A stretch of 5,939 nucleotides of DNA, taken from NCBI GenBank assembly GCA_018055515.1, contig JAGPHL010000161.1, positions 1 through 5,939 of the forward strand, in the 5' to 3' direction. The translations under genes and the position numbers were made by a program. This DNA is from Anaerolineae bacterium. GTDB taxonomy: Bacteria; Chloroflexota; Anaerolineae; B4-G1; SLSP01. Positions 1-5,711 of this stretch are shown piece after piece (within the stretch, counting starts at the first letter, position 1; each line of letters begins with the position of its first letter). The notes under the pieces are model-generated. The model worked only from the letters and a program-made list of their open reading frames with translations. It was not told the origin of the DNA and did not search any database.

Positions 1-372
1 CGCTTCGAGATCGTCTACGACGCAAACGGCCGCCGCCCGCGCCGCACTCGCCCCTTCTACCTGGAAGACCTGGAGCGCTTGGAAACTCTTTGGACCTACA
101 TGGCGCGCCTGACCAAAACCCAACGCCACCAGGTGGTCCGCACCATCGAGGCCACCCGCGAGGCGTGGTATGGGCAAGACCGGGAGCATGAATCGGCAAA
201 AGACGAGGTGTTCGAGCAATTCGTGGCCGATACCCTGGCCGGGGCGACGTGGCCCCCAAAGCAGTCCTGGGACAGCATCGGCGAGGACTGGCAAAAAAGA
301 CTCATTCAGGCCGGCGTCCGCGGTGAACTGGCCGACCTGGCCGAACTGCACATGGAAATCCTGAAAGAATAA
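1..372 (+). CDS. Cas10-family large subunit, C-terminal part (Csx11-like, type III CRISPR), truncated by window edge
   Basis: The reading frame is open from base 1 to a TAA at 370-372, giving the last 123 residues of a longer protein; the TTG at 79 is internal and not a real start. The piece is charged and probably helical. It begins with a short strand-like stretch (FEIVYD), then an Arg/Pro-rich link and the segment RPFYLEDLERLETLW, followed by helices containing LTKTQRHQVVRTIEATREAW. Such an all-helical tail following the palm domain is typical of Cas10 proteins, and a large-subunit gene directly before cmr4 and cmr5 is the order I associate with type III-C (Csx11) loci. In III-B the gene before cmr4 is usually cmr3, and I see none of the glycine-rich RAMP motifs expected of Cmr3. 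The catalytic HD and GGDD regions, which would decide whether this Cas10 is active, lie outside the window. Its stop codon overlaps the cmr4 Shine-Dalgarno. The Cas10 assignment is inference from context plus a weak match to remembered family sequence. Confidence 0.55.
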   Translation, partial: RFEIVYDANGRRPRRTRPFYLEDLERLETLWTYMARLTKTQRHQVVRTIEATREAWYGQDREHESAKDEVFEQFVADTLAGATWPPKQSWDSIGEDWQKRLIQAGVRGELADLAELHMEILKE

Positions 373-377
373 GGAGG
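371..377 (+). promoter_or_regulatory. Ribosome binding site of cmr4-like gene
   Basis: AAGGAGG, a near-perfect Shine-Dalgarno, lies 5 nt before the ATG at 383 and overlaps the TAA stop of the upstream gene. This fixes the start and implies translational coupling. Confidence 0.85.
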
Positions 378-382
378 CAAAG

Positions 383-1354
383 ATGACCACTTACAAACGG
401 CAACGCTATCTGCTGATGACCACGGACCCGGTCCACATCGGCACCGGCGGCTACCGCCTGGGGCGGGTGGATAACAGCATCGTGCGCGAGCCCGGCACCC
501 GCGTGCCCAAGATCCCCGGTACCAGTCTGCACGGCGCGGCGCGCTCCTATGCAGCGATGCAATATGAGAGTCCGTCATGCTCTGGTCAAGGACAACCCAA
601 AGAGGGACGAAGCGGGCATTGCGCCCAAGACTCTTGCCCTATCTGCTATACCTTCGGCTATCTGCAAAGGCCCACGGACAACGCGAGCGAAGAAAAGACG
701 ATTGCCTACTCCGGCGTGGTCAGCATCTTTGACGCCCAGGTGCTGCTCTTTCCGGTGCATTCGATGGCCGGGCCGGTGTGGGTCAGCACGGCAGTCCGGC
801 TGCGCGAGGCCGGTTTTACTGTCGAGAATGTGCTGGATAATGGGGATGTCGGCGCAGCCCTGTTGACCTGGAAGCGAACGGACCCTCTCAACCTGGGCTG
901 GCTGATGGTCAACGTGGACGGCCAGGCGACGGTGACCGCGCCGGACAAGTGGAAAGATACAGAACGCTGGAAAGCCGTGTGCGACCACCTGGTGCTGGTG
1001 CAAGAATCTCTTTTCAGCCAGGTGGTCAACAGCAACCTGGAAGTGCGCACGTCGGTGGCCATTGATCCGGAACGGGGCGCCGCCGAGGACAAGGCCCTGT
1101 TCACCTACGAGGCCCTGCCGCGCGCGACCTTCCTGACGGCGGAAGTCGTACTGGATGACTACCGGGCCAAATTCCCTGCCGATCAGGACAAGGCTAAGGC
1201 ATTAGGCTGGGGATCGCCTCTGGATGTGGTCGCCGCCGGCCTGCGGATGATCGAGTGGCTGGGCGTGGGCGGCATGGGCACGCGCGGCTTTGGCCGGCTG
1301 GCCATCGTGGGCGAACCGCTGGAACAAGCCTTTGGCGAGGAGGCGTATAAATGA
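383..1354 (+). CDS. cmr4: Type III CRISPR RAMP protein, Cas7/Cmr4-type backbone subunit
   Basis: This 323-residue RAMP protein would form the repeated backbone of a type III effector, binding guide RNA and cutting target RNA. The N-terminus has the RAMP signature TDPVHIGTGG (residues 14-23), then GRVDNSIVREPG with D30 at the place of the slicer aspartate of Cmr4/Csm3, then KIPGTSLHGAAR (43-54), the conserved helix of Cas7 proteins. Residues 66-88 carry C66, H79, C80, C85 and C88, ending in SCPICYTFG, like the zinc-binding insert of Csm3-type Cas7 proteins. The C-terminus has the glycine-rich loop GVGGMGTRGFGRL (294-306). Length is in the usual Cmr4 range. The start at 383 is chosen for its Shine-Dalgarno. 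The stop overlaps the next start as ATGA (1351-1354). The Cas7 family is nearly certain; the Cmr4 name rests on the adjacent cmr5-like gene, and a Csm3-like name is the alternative. Confidence 0.9.
   Translation: MTTYKRQRYLLMTTDPVHIGTGGYRLGRVDNSIVREPGTRVPKIPGTSLHGAARSYAAMQYESPSCSGQGQPKEGRSGHCAQDSCPICYTFGYLQRPTDNASEEKTIAYSGVVSIFDAQVLLFPVHSMAGPVWVSTAVRLREAGFTVENVLDNGDVGAALLTWKRTDPLNLGWLMVNVDGQATVTAPDKWKDTERWKAVCDHLVLVQESLFSQVVNSNLEVRTSVAIDPERGAAEDKALFTYEALPRATFLTAEVVLDDYRAKFPADQDKAKALGWGSPLDVVAAGLRMIEWLGVGGMGTRGFGRLAIVGEPLEQAFGEEAYK
1337..1343 (+). promoter_or_regulatory. Ribosome binding site of cmr5-like gene
   Basis: GAGGAGG inside the 3' end of the cmr4-like gene sits 7 nt before the ATG at 1351. 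It supports the overlapping ATGA start/stop. Confidence 0.75.
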
Positions 1355-1740
1355 GCAGCAACACACTCCCTAACCTCGATCGGCTGGCGGCGCAGCATGC
1401 GCAAAAGATCATCAGCCGCACGACAGATAAGAAAGCCAGCGAAGTGGACAACACCGTCACCAAAGCCCTGGGCGTGCTGCAGGAAAACGGCGTCTACGCC
1501 TGTTTCCTCTATCTGCTGGCGAAAGAGAAGGAAAACGGCGGCGTGGTGGTCGACGAGATGCTCAATTTGCTGGATGAGCTGGGCTTTGGCTGGGACAAGC
1601 CCGCTGATAAAAGCGCCAAAACGGTGCTGAGCCACATCAGCGAGAAAGTGACGATAGATTTGGAGCGATTGCTGCTGGCCAAAGAAACGTTGGAGCAGAT
1701 GCTGATCTATGCCCGTTACGGGGCCAAAGCGCGCGATTGA
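1351..1740 (+). CDS. cmr5: Type III CRISPR small subunit, Cas11/Cmr5-type
   Basis: A 129-residue, predominantly helical protein, the normal size for Cmr5, which forms the inner filament along the target RNA in type III-B/C complexes and has no catalytic site of its own. The most family-like segment is residues 40-61, LGVLQENGVYACFLYLLAKEKE, cited here as ALGVLQENGVYACFLYLL at 40-57: a helix with a central Asn-Gly followed by small and hydrophobic residues, as in Cmr5 proteins. The N-terminal stretch DRLAAQHAQKII is also Cmr5-like. The C-terminal half is helical and charged and ends in a basic tail. The gene overlaps the cmr4-like stop by 4 bp and ends within 10 bp of the next start, so it is mid-operon. 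The family call rests on the size, fold class, local motif and position directly after a Cas7 gene. Confidence 0.85.
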   Translation: MSSNTLPNLDRLAAQHAQKIISRTTDKKASEVDNTVTKALGVLQENGVYACFLYLLAKEKENGGVVVDEMLNLLDELGFGWDKPADKSAKTVLSHISEKVTIDLERLLLAKETLEQMLIYARYGAKARD

Positions 1741-1744
1741 GGAG
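1739..1744 (+). promoter_or_regulatory. Ribosome binding site deciding the start of the third RAMP gene
   Basis: GAGGAG, partly inside the cmr5-like TGA stop, lies 6 nt before the ATG at 1751. It favours this start over the in-frame ATG at 1709, which would overlap cmr5 and has no comparable Shine-Dalgarno. Confidence 0.75.
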
Positions 1745-1750
1745 AATGCT

Positions 1751-2614
1751 ATGGCCTGGCATGTCTATCAAGTGATTTTGCGACTCCGCTCGCCGCTACA
1801 CATTGGCTGCGGCAAGGTGGGCAACTTGCAGCGTACCCGTCCTTATATCACGGGCCGGGTGCTGTGGGGCGCGCTGACCATGCGCCTGACCCGCGATCGG
1901 GCGCAGGGAAGCGACCCGGCAACCGATTCTCGACAGTATCTGGAAATTGGCGAGCAGGTTCACCAATCTTTGGCTTTCACTTACTTCTACCCGGCGCTTA
2001 AATCAGGAACCGACTATCAGGTAGCGTGGCCTTGGGAAAATGAAAAAACGTTCCGTCGCCGCTTCCTGAGCAGTTACCAATCCACCGCTCTCACTTACCC
2101 ACAGCAAGCCGCCGCTGAAGGGCTGCTGCATGAAGTTGAGTTCATCTCGCCCTACACATTAGATACGGGGGAGCCAGTTTTCCTGGAAGGCTATGTGTTC
2201 GAAAAAGTGGGCTGCGGCCTGAATTGGCAAGTGGCCCTCAAGCGACTACAGATGGGCGGCGAGCGGGGGTATGGATGGGGGGATGTCGAATTGGTGAACG
2301 CTTCGCAGCCTAACGATGAACATCTGTTTGGCAGCTTGGTGACATTCAAAGGTGACGGCGATGTTCCGGTTGTCTACCTGCCGGACGATGGACGCTTGTT
2401 GGCCCACACCCTGACCAGAGATTTGCCCGTTGCCGGTGATTTGCGCATTGCCGGTGATGTAGAGCCATTGGTGGGCCGCGAATGGCGGTCGCACAACTCA
2501 CGCCGTTGTTATGTCGGCCAACATATAGAGTACACAGGTATTTGCTTTGTCCCAGGCAGCCAGGTGGATCAGGCATCTGATTTTGCCATTGGGAAATTCG
2601 GGTTATGGGTTTGA
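1751..2614 (+). CDS. Type III CRISPR RAMP protein, probably Cas5/Cmr3-like (Cmr6 alternative)
   Basis: A 287-residue RAMP protein. The N-terminus reads VILRLRSPLHIGCGKVGN (8-25), the first RAMP strand and HIG motif, followed by ITGRVLWGALTMRLTR (33-48), equivalent to the Cas7/Cas5 IPGSSLKGALR-type helix. A glycine-rich loop, MGGERGYGWGDVEL, lies at 168-181. The last hundred residues are strand-rich and end in a short PGS...FAIGKFGLWV motif; I see no second classic glycine loop. A single N-terminal ferredoxin-like half with one G-loop and a divergent C-terminal half suits a Cas5-type protein that caps the 5' handle of the guide RNA, which would fit the III-C order cas10-cmr4-cmr5-cas5. Strict III-B order would place cmr6 here, so that name stays open. 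Codon usage is slightly less GC-rich than in the neighbouring genes. It is the last cas gene in the window. Confidence 0.8.
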   Translation: MAWHVYQVILRLRSPLHIGCGKVGNLQRTRPYITGRVLWGALTMRLTRDRAQGSDPATDSRQYLEIGEQVHQSLAFTYFYPALKSGTDYQVAWPWENEKTFRRRFLSSYQSTALTYPQQAAAEGLLHEVEFISPYTLDTGEPVFLEGYVFEKVGCGLNWQVALKRLQMGGERGYGWGDVELVNASQPNDEHLFGSLVTFKGDGDVPVVYLPDDGRLLAHTLTRDLPVAGDLRIAGDVEPLVGREWRSHNSRRCYVGQHIEYTGICFVPGSQVDQASDFAIGKFGLWV

Positions 2615-2628
2615 CCTTTTAAGGAGAC

Positions 2629-2652
2629 GCCCGGTGCAGGCGTGCACCGGGC
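2629..2652 (+). terminator. Perfect hairpin after the cas operon, possible U-less terminator
   Basis: GCCCGGTGCA (2629-2638) and TGCACCGGGC (2643-2652) pair perfectly around the tetraloop GGCG. The hairpin starts 15 bp after the last cas stop. No T-run follows on either strand, so it is not a canonical intrinsic terminator; it could stabilise the 3' end of the cas mRNA or be a protein-binding palindrome. Confidence 0.45.
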
Positions 2653-2664
2653 AAGCACGAGAAT

Positions 2665-2717
2665 GTGAGTTGTGAGTCGTGACCCGTTGGCAGAGATTGC
2701 GGCGGCTCACGACTCAC
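2665..2717. repeat. Degenerate heptamer run and 11-bp inverted repeat
   Basis: Three adjacent heptamers, GTGAGTT, GTGAGTC and GTGACCC, fill 2665-2685. The arm GTGAGTCGTGA (2672-2682) is repeated exactly in inverted orientation as TCACGACTCAC (2707-2717) across a 24-nt spacer. This looks like an intergenic interspersed or short tandem repeat element rather than a terminator, as no T-run follows. Family membership cannot be judged from one copy. Confidence 0.55.
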
Positions 2718-2732
2718 TGCTCTCTATTTTCG

Positions 2733-2739
2733 AAGGAGG
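2733..2739 (+). promoter_or_regulatory. Ribosome binding site of the DUF1893 gene
   Basis: AAGGAGG lies 8 nt before the ATG at 2748 and decides the start against an upstream GTG at 2679 whose extra residues would run through the inverted repeat. Confidence 0.85.
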
Positions 2740-2747
2740 AACATCCC

Positions 2748-3134
2748 ATGCGCGAGCATGCGCTGGAAGTCTATCAGGGGGAAACGCTCATCTTTTACAG
2801 CGATGGGAAATGGCTCCATCCGCTGTTGGATTTGGAACAATTCCTGGCGGCGCGCCCCTACGATCCGGGCGCGCTGAGCGTCCATGACAAGATCGTGGGG
2901 CGGGCCGCCGCCTTGCTGATCGTGCGACTCGGCGTCCGCCGCGTGCACGCCGACATCCTCAGCGAGCTGGGGGCGGACGCGCTGCGCCATTTCCACGTGG
3001 CCTTCGACTACGACCGTCTCGTCCCCCGCATCGCCTGCCAGACGGAAGTCCTGTTGGGCGACGAGCTCGATCTGGAGCGAGCGCACGCTCTCATCCTCGA
3101 ACGCGCCCGGCGGGAAGCCGCTCCTGCACCCTAG
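2748..3134 (+). CDS. DUF1893 (TM1506-like) protein of unknown function
   Basis: A 128-residue protein matching the DUF1893 family, whose Thermotoga member TM1506 has a cytidine-deaminase-like fold but no assigned reaction. Residues 7-30 give the usual opening (a strand, the turn SDGKW and HPLLDLEQ). The diagnostic segment is DKIVGRAAALLIVRLGV (47-63), followed by RRVHADILSELGADALR (64-80), which matches the family's DKVVGKAAALL...SE pattern, then YDRLVPRIAC (88-97). Where many members continue with Asn-Arg...Cys-Pro near the C-terminus, this one has CQTEVLLGDELD and a charged helix, so the tail is divergent. It is cytosolic, with no signal or membrane segment. It lies 133 bp after the cas genes behind repeat DNA and so is probably a separate unit, convergent with the Nramp gene 30 bp away. 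No functional link to CRISPR is shown. Confidence 0.85.
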   Translation: MREHALEVYQGETLIFYSDGKWLHPLLDLEQFLAARPYDPGALSVHDKIVGRAAALLIVRLGVRRVHADILSELGADALRHFHVAFDYDRLVPRIACQTEVLLGDELDLERAHALILERARREAAPAP

Positions 3135-3147
3135 CCCAAGGCCGTTT

Positions 3148-3179
3148 CAGGCGCCGGCGTTCCCTTACGCTGGCGCCTG
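3148..3179. terminator. Hairpin between convergent genes, candidate shared transcription end
   Basis: CAGGCGCCGGCG (3148-3159) pairs with CGCTGGCGCCTG (3168-3179) around an 8-nt loop, 12 bp with one G-U wobble on the + strand (C-A mismatch on the - strand). It lies 13 bp past the DUF1893 stop and covers the Nramp stop codon. Neither side has a T-run, so efficiency as an intrinsic terminator is uncertain. Confidence 0.45.
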
Positions 3180-4430
3180 GATCCCCAACAGCGGCGAGAT
3201 GAACAGCACCACCGTGATCAGGAGAATGATGATCGCCAACGCCCAGGAGAAGATGTTCTGGAACCGCGAATTCACCCACTCCCCCATAATCCGCCGGTCG
3301 TTGACGAGCTTGATCACCAGCACCAGCAGCACGGGCAGCAGAATCGCGTTCATGGACTGCGAGAGCCACATCAGCGGGAAAAGCGGAATGCCCGGGATGA
3401 GCACCGTCAACACGCTGAGGACGATGATGCCGATGTAGAGGCCATAAAAGACCGACGCATCGCGGGGACGTTGATTCAGCCCGCGCTCCCACCCAAACGC
3501 CTCACACACGGCGTAGCTCGTGGACAGCGGCAGCACCGAGGCCGCGAGGAGCGACGCGCCCAGCAAGCCAATTGCAAACAGATAGCGCGCTCCCACGCCC
3601 GCCAACGGCTCCAACGCCATGGCAGCCTGCTCCGCCGTCTCCACGGAAATCCCCGCCACGTACAGCGTCGCCGCCGTGCAGATGATGATGAAGGCCGAGA
3701 CGATGTTGCCCCATACCGCGCCGACCGTCACATCCATGCGGGTCAGGCGGTACTTTTGGAGGTCTACGCCCTTATCGGCGACGGAAGCCTGCATGTAGAT
3801 GATCCCCCACGGCGTGATCGTCGTCCCGATGGTCGCCAACATGGCGAGGATGAAGTTGGTGTCAAATTGGATGGAAGGGACGACGGCCTGGCGCAGGACT
3901 TCGCCCCACGGCGGTTTGACCATGAAGGCGGAGATGACGTAGCTCAACGCTGAAAGACAGAGCACGAGCAACACCTTTTCCACGTGCTCGTAGCTCCCCC
4001 GCAACACCACAAATCCCACCAACGCCGCAGCAAGAGGAACTGTGATGTAGCGACTGAGGCCGAAAAGCTCCGTCGCGGCAGCCACACCCGCAAACTGCGC
4101 CACCGTCGTGCCCAGATTTGCCAGCAAGAGGCAGAGCATGGCGAAGGCCGTGACCTTCACGCCAAAGCGCTCGCGGATCAGATCAGCGGTCCCCTTGCCG
4201 GTCACCGCGCCCATGCGCCCGGCCGTCTCCTGCACCACCACCTCGCCCACAGTGATGACCAACAGCAGCCAGAGGAAACGATAGCCATACGTTGAACCGG
4301 CCATCGAATACGTGGCAATGCCGGGGGCGTCGTTGTCAGCGCTGGCAGTGATCAGCCCCGGGCCAAGGATCGCCAGATACATGCCCAACCGGGCGAAAAC
4401 CAGCTTCAGACCTGCCTGGACTCGTTTCAT
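3165..4430 (-). CDS. Nramp-superfamily divalent metal transporter, non-canonical metal site (possible Mg2+ transporter, NRMT-like)
   Basis: A 421-residue, very hydrophobic protein with about eleven likely membrane helices, the usual Nramp/SLC11 size. TM1 begins GPGLITASADNDAPGIATYS (23-42) as in Nramp proteins, but the canonical Asp-Pro-Gly-Asn is replaced by the variant DNDAPGIA. In TM6 the canonical GATVMPHN aligns with GTTITPWG (202-209), so the metal-binding, Ca2+/Mg2+-excluding methionine is Thr206, and His and Asn become Trp and Gly. Loss of this methionine is a hallmark of Nramp-related magnesium transporters. Other Nramp landmarks are QETAGRMGAVTGKG (67-80) and the TM8 region. The start ATG at 4428-4430 has a purine-rich GGGGGAAG about 8 nt upstream. 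It lies 21 bp downstream of the MgtE-N/CBS gene, in the same operon, which favours Mg2+ as substrate. Mn2+ or other divalent metals remain possible; substrate is inference. Confidence 0.9.
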   Translation of the reverse strand: MKRVQAGLKLVFARLGMYLAILGPGLITASADNDAPGIATYSMAGSTYGYRFLWLLLVITVGEVVVQETAGRMGAVTGKGTADLIRERFGVKVTAFAMLCLLLANLGTTVAQFAGVAAATELFGLSRYITVPLAAALVGFVVLRGSYEHVEKVLLVLCLSALSYVISAFMVKPPWGEVLRQAVVPSIQFDTNFILAMLATIGTTITPWGIIYMQASVADKGVDLQKYRLTRMDVTVGAVWGNIVSAFIIICTAATLYVAGISVETAEQAAMALEPLAGVGARYLFAIGLLGASLLAASVLPLSTSYAVCEAFGWERGLNQRPRDASVFYGLYIGIIVLSVLTVLIPGIPLFPLMWLSQSMNAILLPVLLVLVIKLVNDRRIMGEWVNSRFQNIFSWALAIIILLITVVLFISPLLGIQAPA

Positions 4431-4451
4431 GGTTGTCTTCCCCCGTGTGAA

Positions 4452-5711
4452 TCAAAAGAACCGTGGCAGCCGCTTCTTCCAGGCCGTCGGCAACACCGCA
4501 TCCAACGCATCGTCCACCGTGACGATGCCCAACATCACCCCGTTTTCCTCTTCAACGACGGGAATTGCCAGCAGATTGTACTTGGCGATGAGATAGGCCG
4601 CCTCGTTCTGCGAAGTGAGCGGATACACCACCACCGGGTCGGCCTCGATCAACTCCTCGATGGGTTTATCGGGAGGAGCCATCACCAGGTCCCGCAGGCT
4701 GATCACGCCCTGCAACACGTCCGCACTGTCGAGCACGTAGACGTAATACATCACCTCATCGTCGCTGGCGTCTTCGGAATTGCGCAGATACTCCAGCGCC
4801 TCGCGGACGGTCAGGCCAGACGGCACATACGCGAATTCTGTGGTCATGATACCGCCGGCGGTGTCCTCTGGATACGCGAGCAACGCGCGCACATCCTCGG
4901 CATCCTCATCTTCCATCAAATCCAGCAGGTGCTCGGTCGTCTGCGGCGGGAGGTCCGCCAACAGGTCCGCCGCCTCGTCGGGATCCATTTCCTCCAATAT
5001 ATCGGCAGCACGCTCCGGCGGCAATTGCGAGAGGATGTTCACCTGCACGTCGGCGGGGCTTTCCTCCAGCATGTCGGCCAGCGTCTCATTATCCAGGCCC
5101 CGCGCCAAAGCCTCGCCCGTGCGCCGGTCGAGGTCATTGAGGATGGCAGCGATGTCGGCGGGGGGCAGCTGGCTGATCTTGTCGCGGGAAATCCGCAGGC
5201 GCAGCGGATCGGTATCCTGCACCGGCGCCACATCTTCCCAGGGAATCACCTGAGCCGGCAGGCGACGCTTGAGCCGCGAAGCCACGGCCTGCGCCATGGG
5301 CTCCAATCCCAGACGGCGCAACAGGCCCTGCCCTCCCACATCCACGCCGGTGATGCAGAACTGGTCCCGCAGACGGGCCAGCTGCACGTCGTTGACGCGC
5401 ACCACCCGTCGCCCGTCAATGTCCACGATTTGCCGATCCAACACCCGATCCACAAGCCGCAGCTCGTCGCCCTTGGGGGTGTAGGGCTGCACTTCCTCGC
5501 CCGGCACTTTGAGGAGAATACTGGGGAACAGCCCGCTGAGCTGCGAAGCGGGGATCAAGCGCTCGGCGCCGTCAGGGGTTTCCATCGCGATGGCGCGCAC
5601 CGGCGGAAATGGTTGGTCCACATTGCCGACCAGCACATCCTGGAACTTGCCTAGCGGCTCGCTCCAGGCGTCCCAGACCTGCTTTCCCTGCAATTGGCTG
5701 AGATACAACAT
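4452..5711 (-). CDS. Soluble MgtE-like Mg2+-sensing protein: PRC-barrel-like + MgtE-N + CBS pair, no membrane domain
   Basis: A 419-residue cytosolic protein. Residues 1-75 and about 82-135 look like two PRC-barrel-type beta domains, the second with LDRQIVDIDGRRVVRVNDV (91-109). Residues about 178-280 match the MgtE intracellular N superhelix, with repeats such as ILSQLPPERAADILEEM and DPDEAADLLADLPP and an acidic DLMEDEDAEDV stretch; LAYPEDTAGGIMTTEF (278-293) is the MgtE N/CBS junction. CBS1 is about 285-345 and CBS2 about 350-410, with IPVVEEENGVMLGIVTVDD typical of CBS. In MgtE the five-helix channel follows; here the protein ends in WKKRLPRFF with none. In MgtE this cytosolic part binds Mg2+ and closes the channel, so here it probably senses Mg2+ for the Nramp protein encoded 21 bp downstream. 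The ATG at 5711 is chosen over one 20 codons upstream because AAGGGGAGG precedes it by 6 nt. Confidence 0.9.
   Translation of the reverse strand: MLYLSQLQGKQVWDAWSEPLGKFQDVLVGNVDQPFPPVRAIAMETPDGAERLIPASQLSGLFPSILLKVPGEEVQPYTPKGDELRLVDRVLDRQIVDIDGRRVVRVNDVQLARLRDQFCITGVDVGGQGLLRRLGLEPMAQAVASRLKRRLPAQVIPWEDVAPVQDTDPLRLRISRDKISQLPPADIAAILNDLDRRTGEALARGLDNETLADMLEESPADVQVNILSQLPPERAADILEEMDPDEAADLLADLPPQTTEHLLDLMEDEDAEDVRALLAYPEDTAGGIMTTEFAYVPSGLTVREALEYLRNSEDASDDEVMYYVYVLDSADVLQGVISLRDLVMAPPDKPIEELIEADPVVVYPLTSQNEAAYLIAKYNLLAIPVVEEENGVMLGIVTVDDALDAVLPTAWKKRLPRFF

Noticed and set aside
1709..1750. Longer N-terminus for the third RAMP gene
   Set aside because: It would overlap cmr5 by 32 bp and adds residues before the conserved first RAMP strand; the ATG at 1751 has the Shine-Dalgarno.
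2679..2747. Longer N-terminus for the DUF1893 gene
   Set aside because: The extra 23 residues come from the inverted-repeat DNA and do not look like the family; AAGGAGG precedes the ATG at 2748.
2615..2747. CRISPR array or leader after the cas genes
   Set aside because: The heptamers and inverted repeat are too short and there are no regularly spaced 25-40 bp repeats with spacers.
3471..3953. + strand open frame of 160 codons opposite the Nramp gene
   Set aside because: Arg/His/Asp-rich low-complexity translation, a shadow of the membrane protein gene.
4929..5654. Long + strand open frame of 241 codons opposite the MgtE-N/CBS gene
   Set aside because: It is rich in His, Arg and Gln, matches no family I know, and is explained as a shadow of a GC-rich gene on the other strand.
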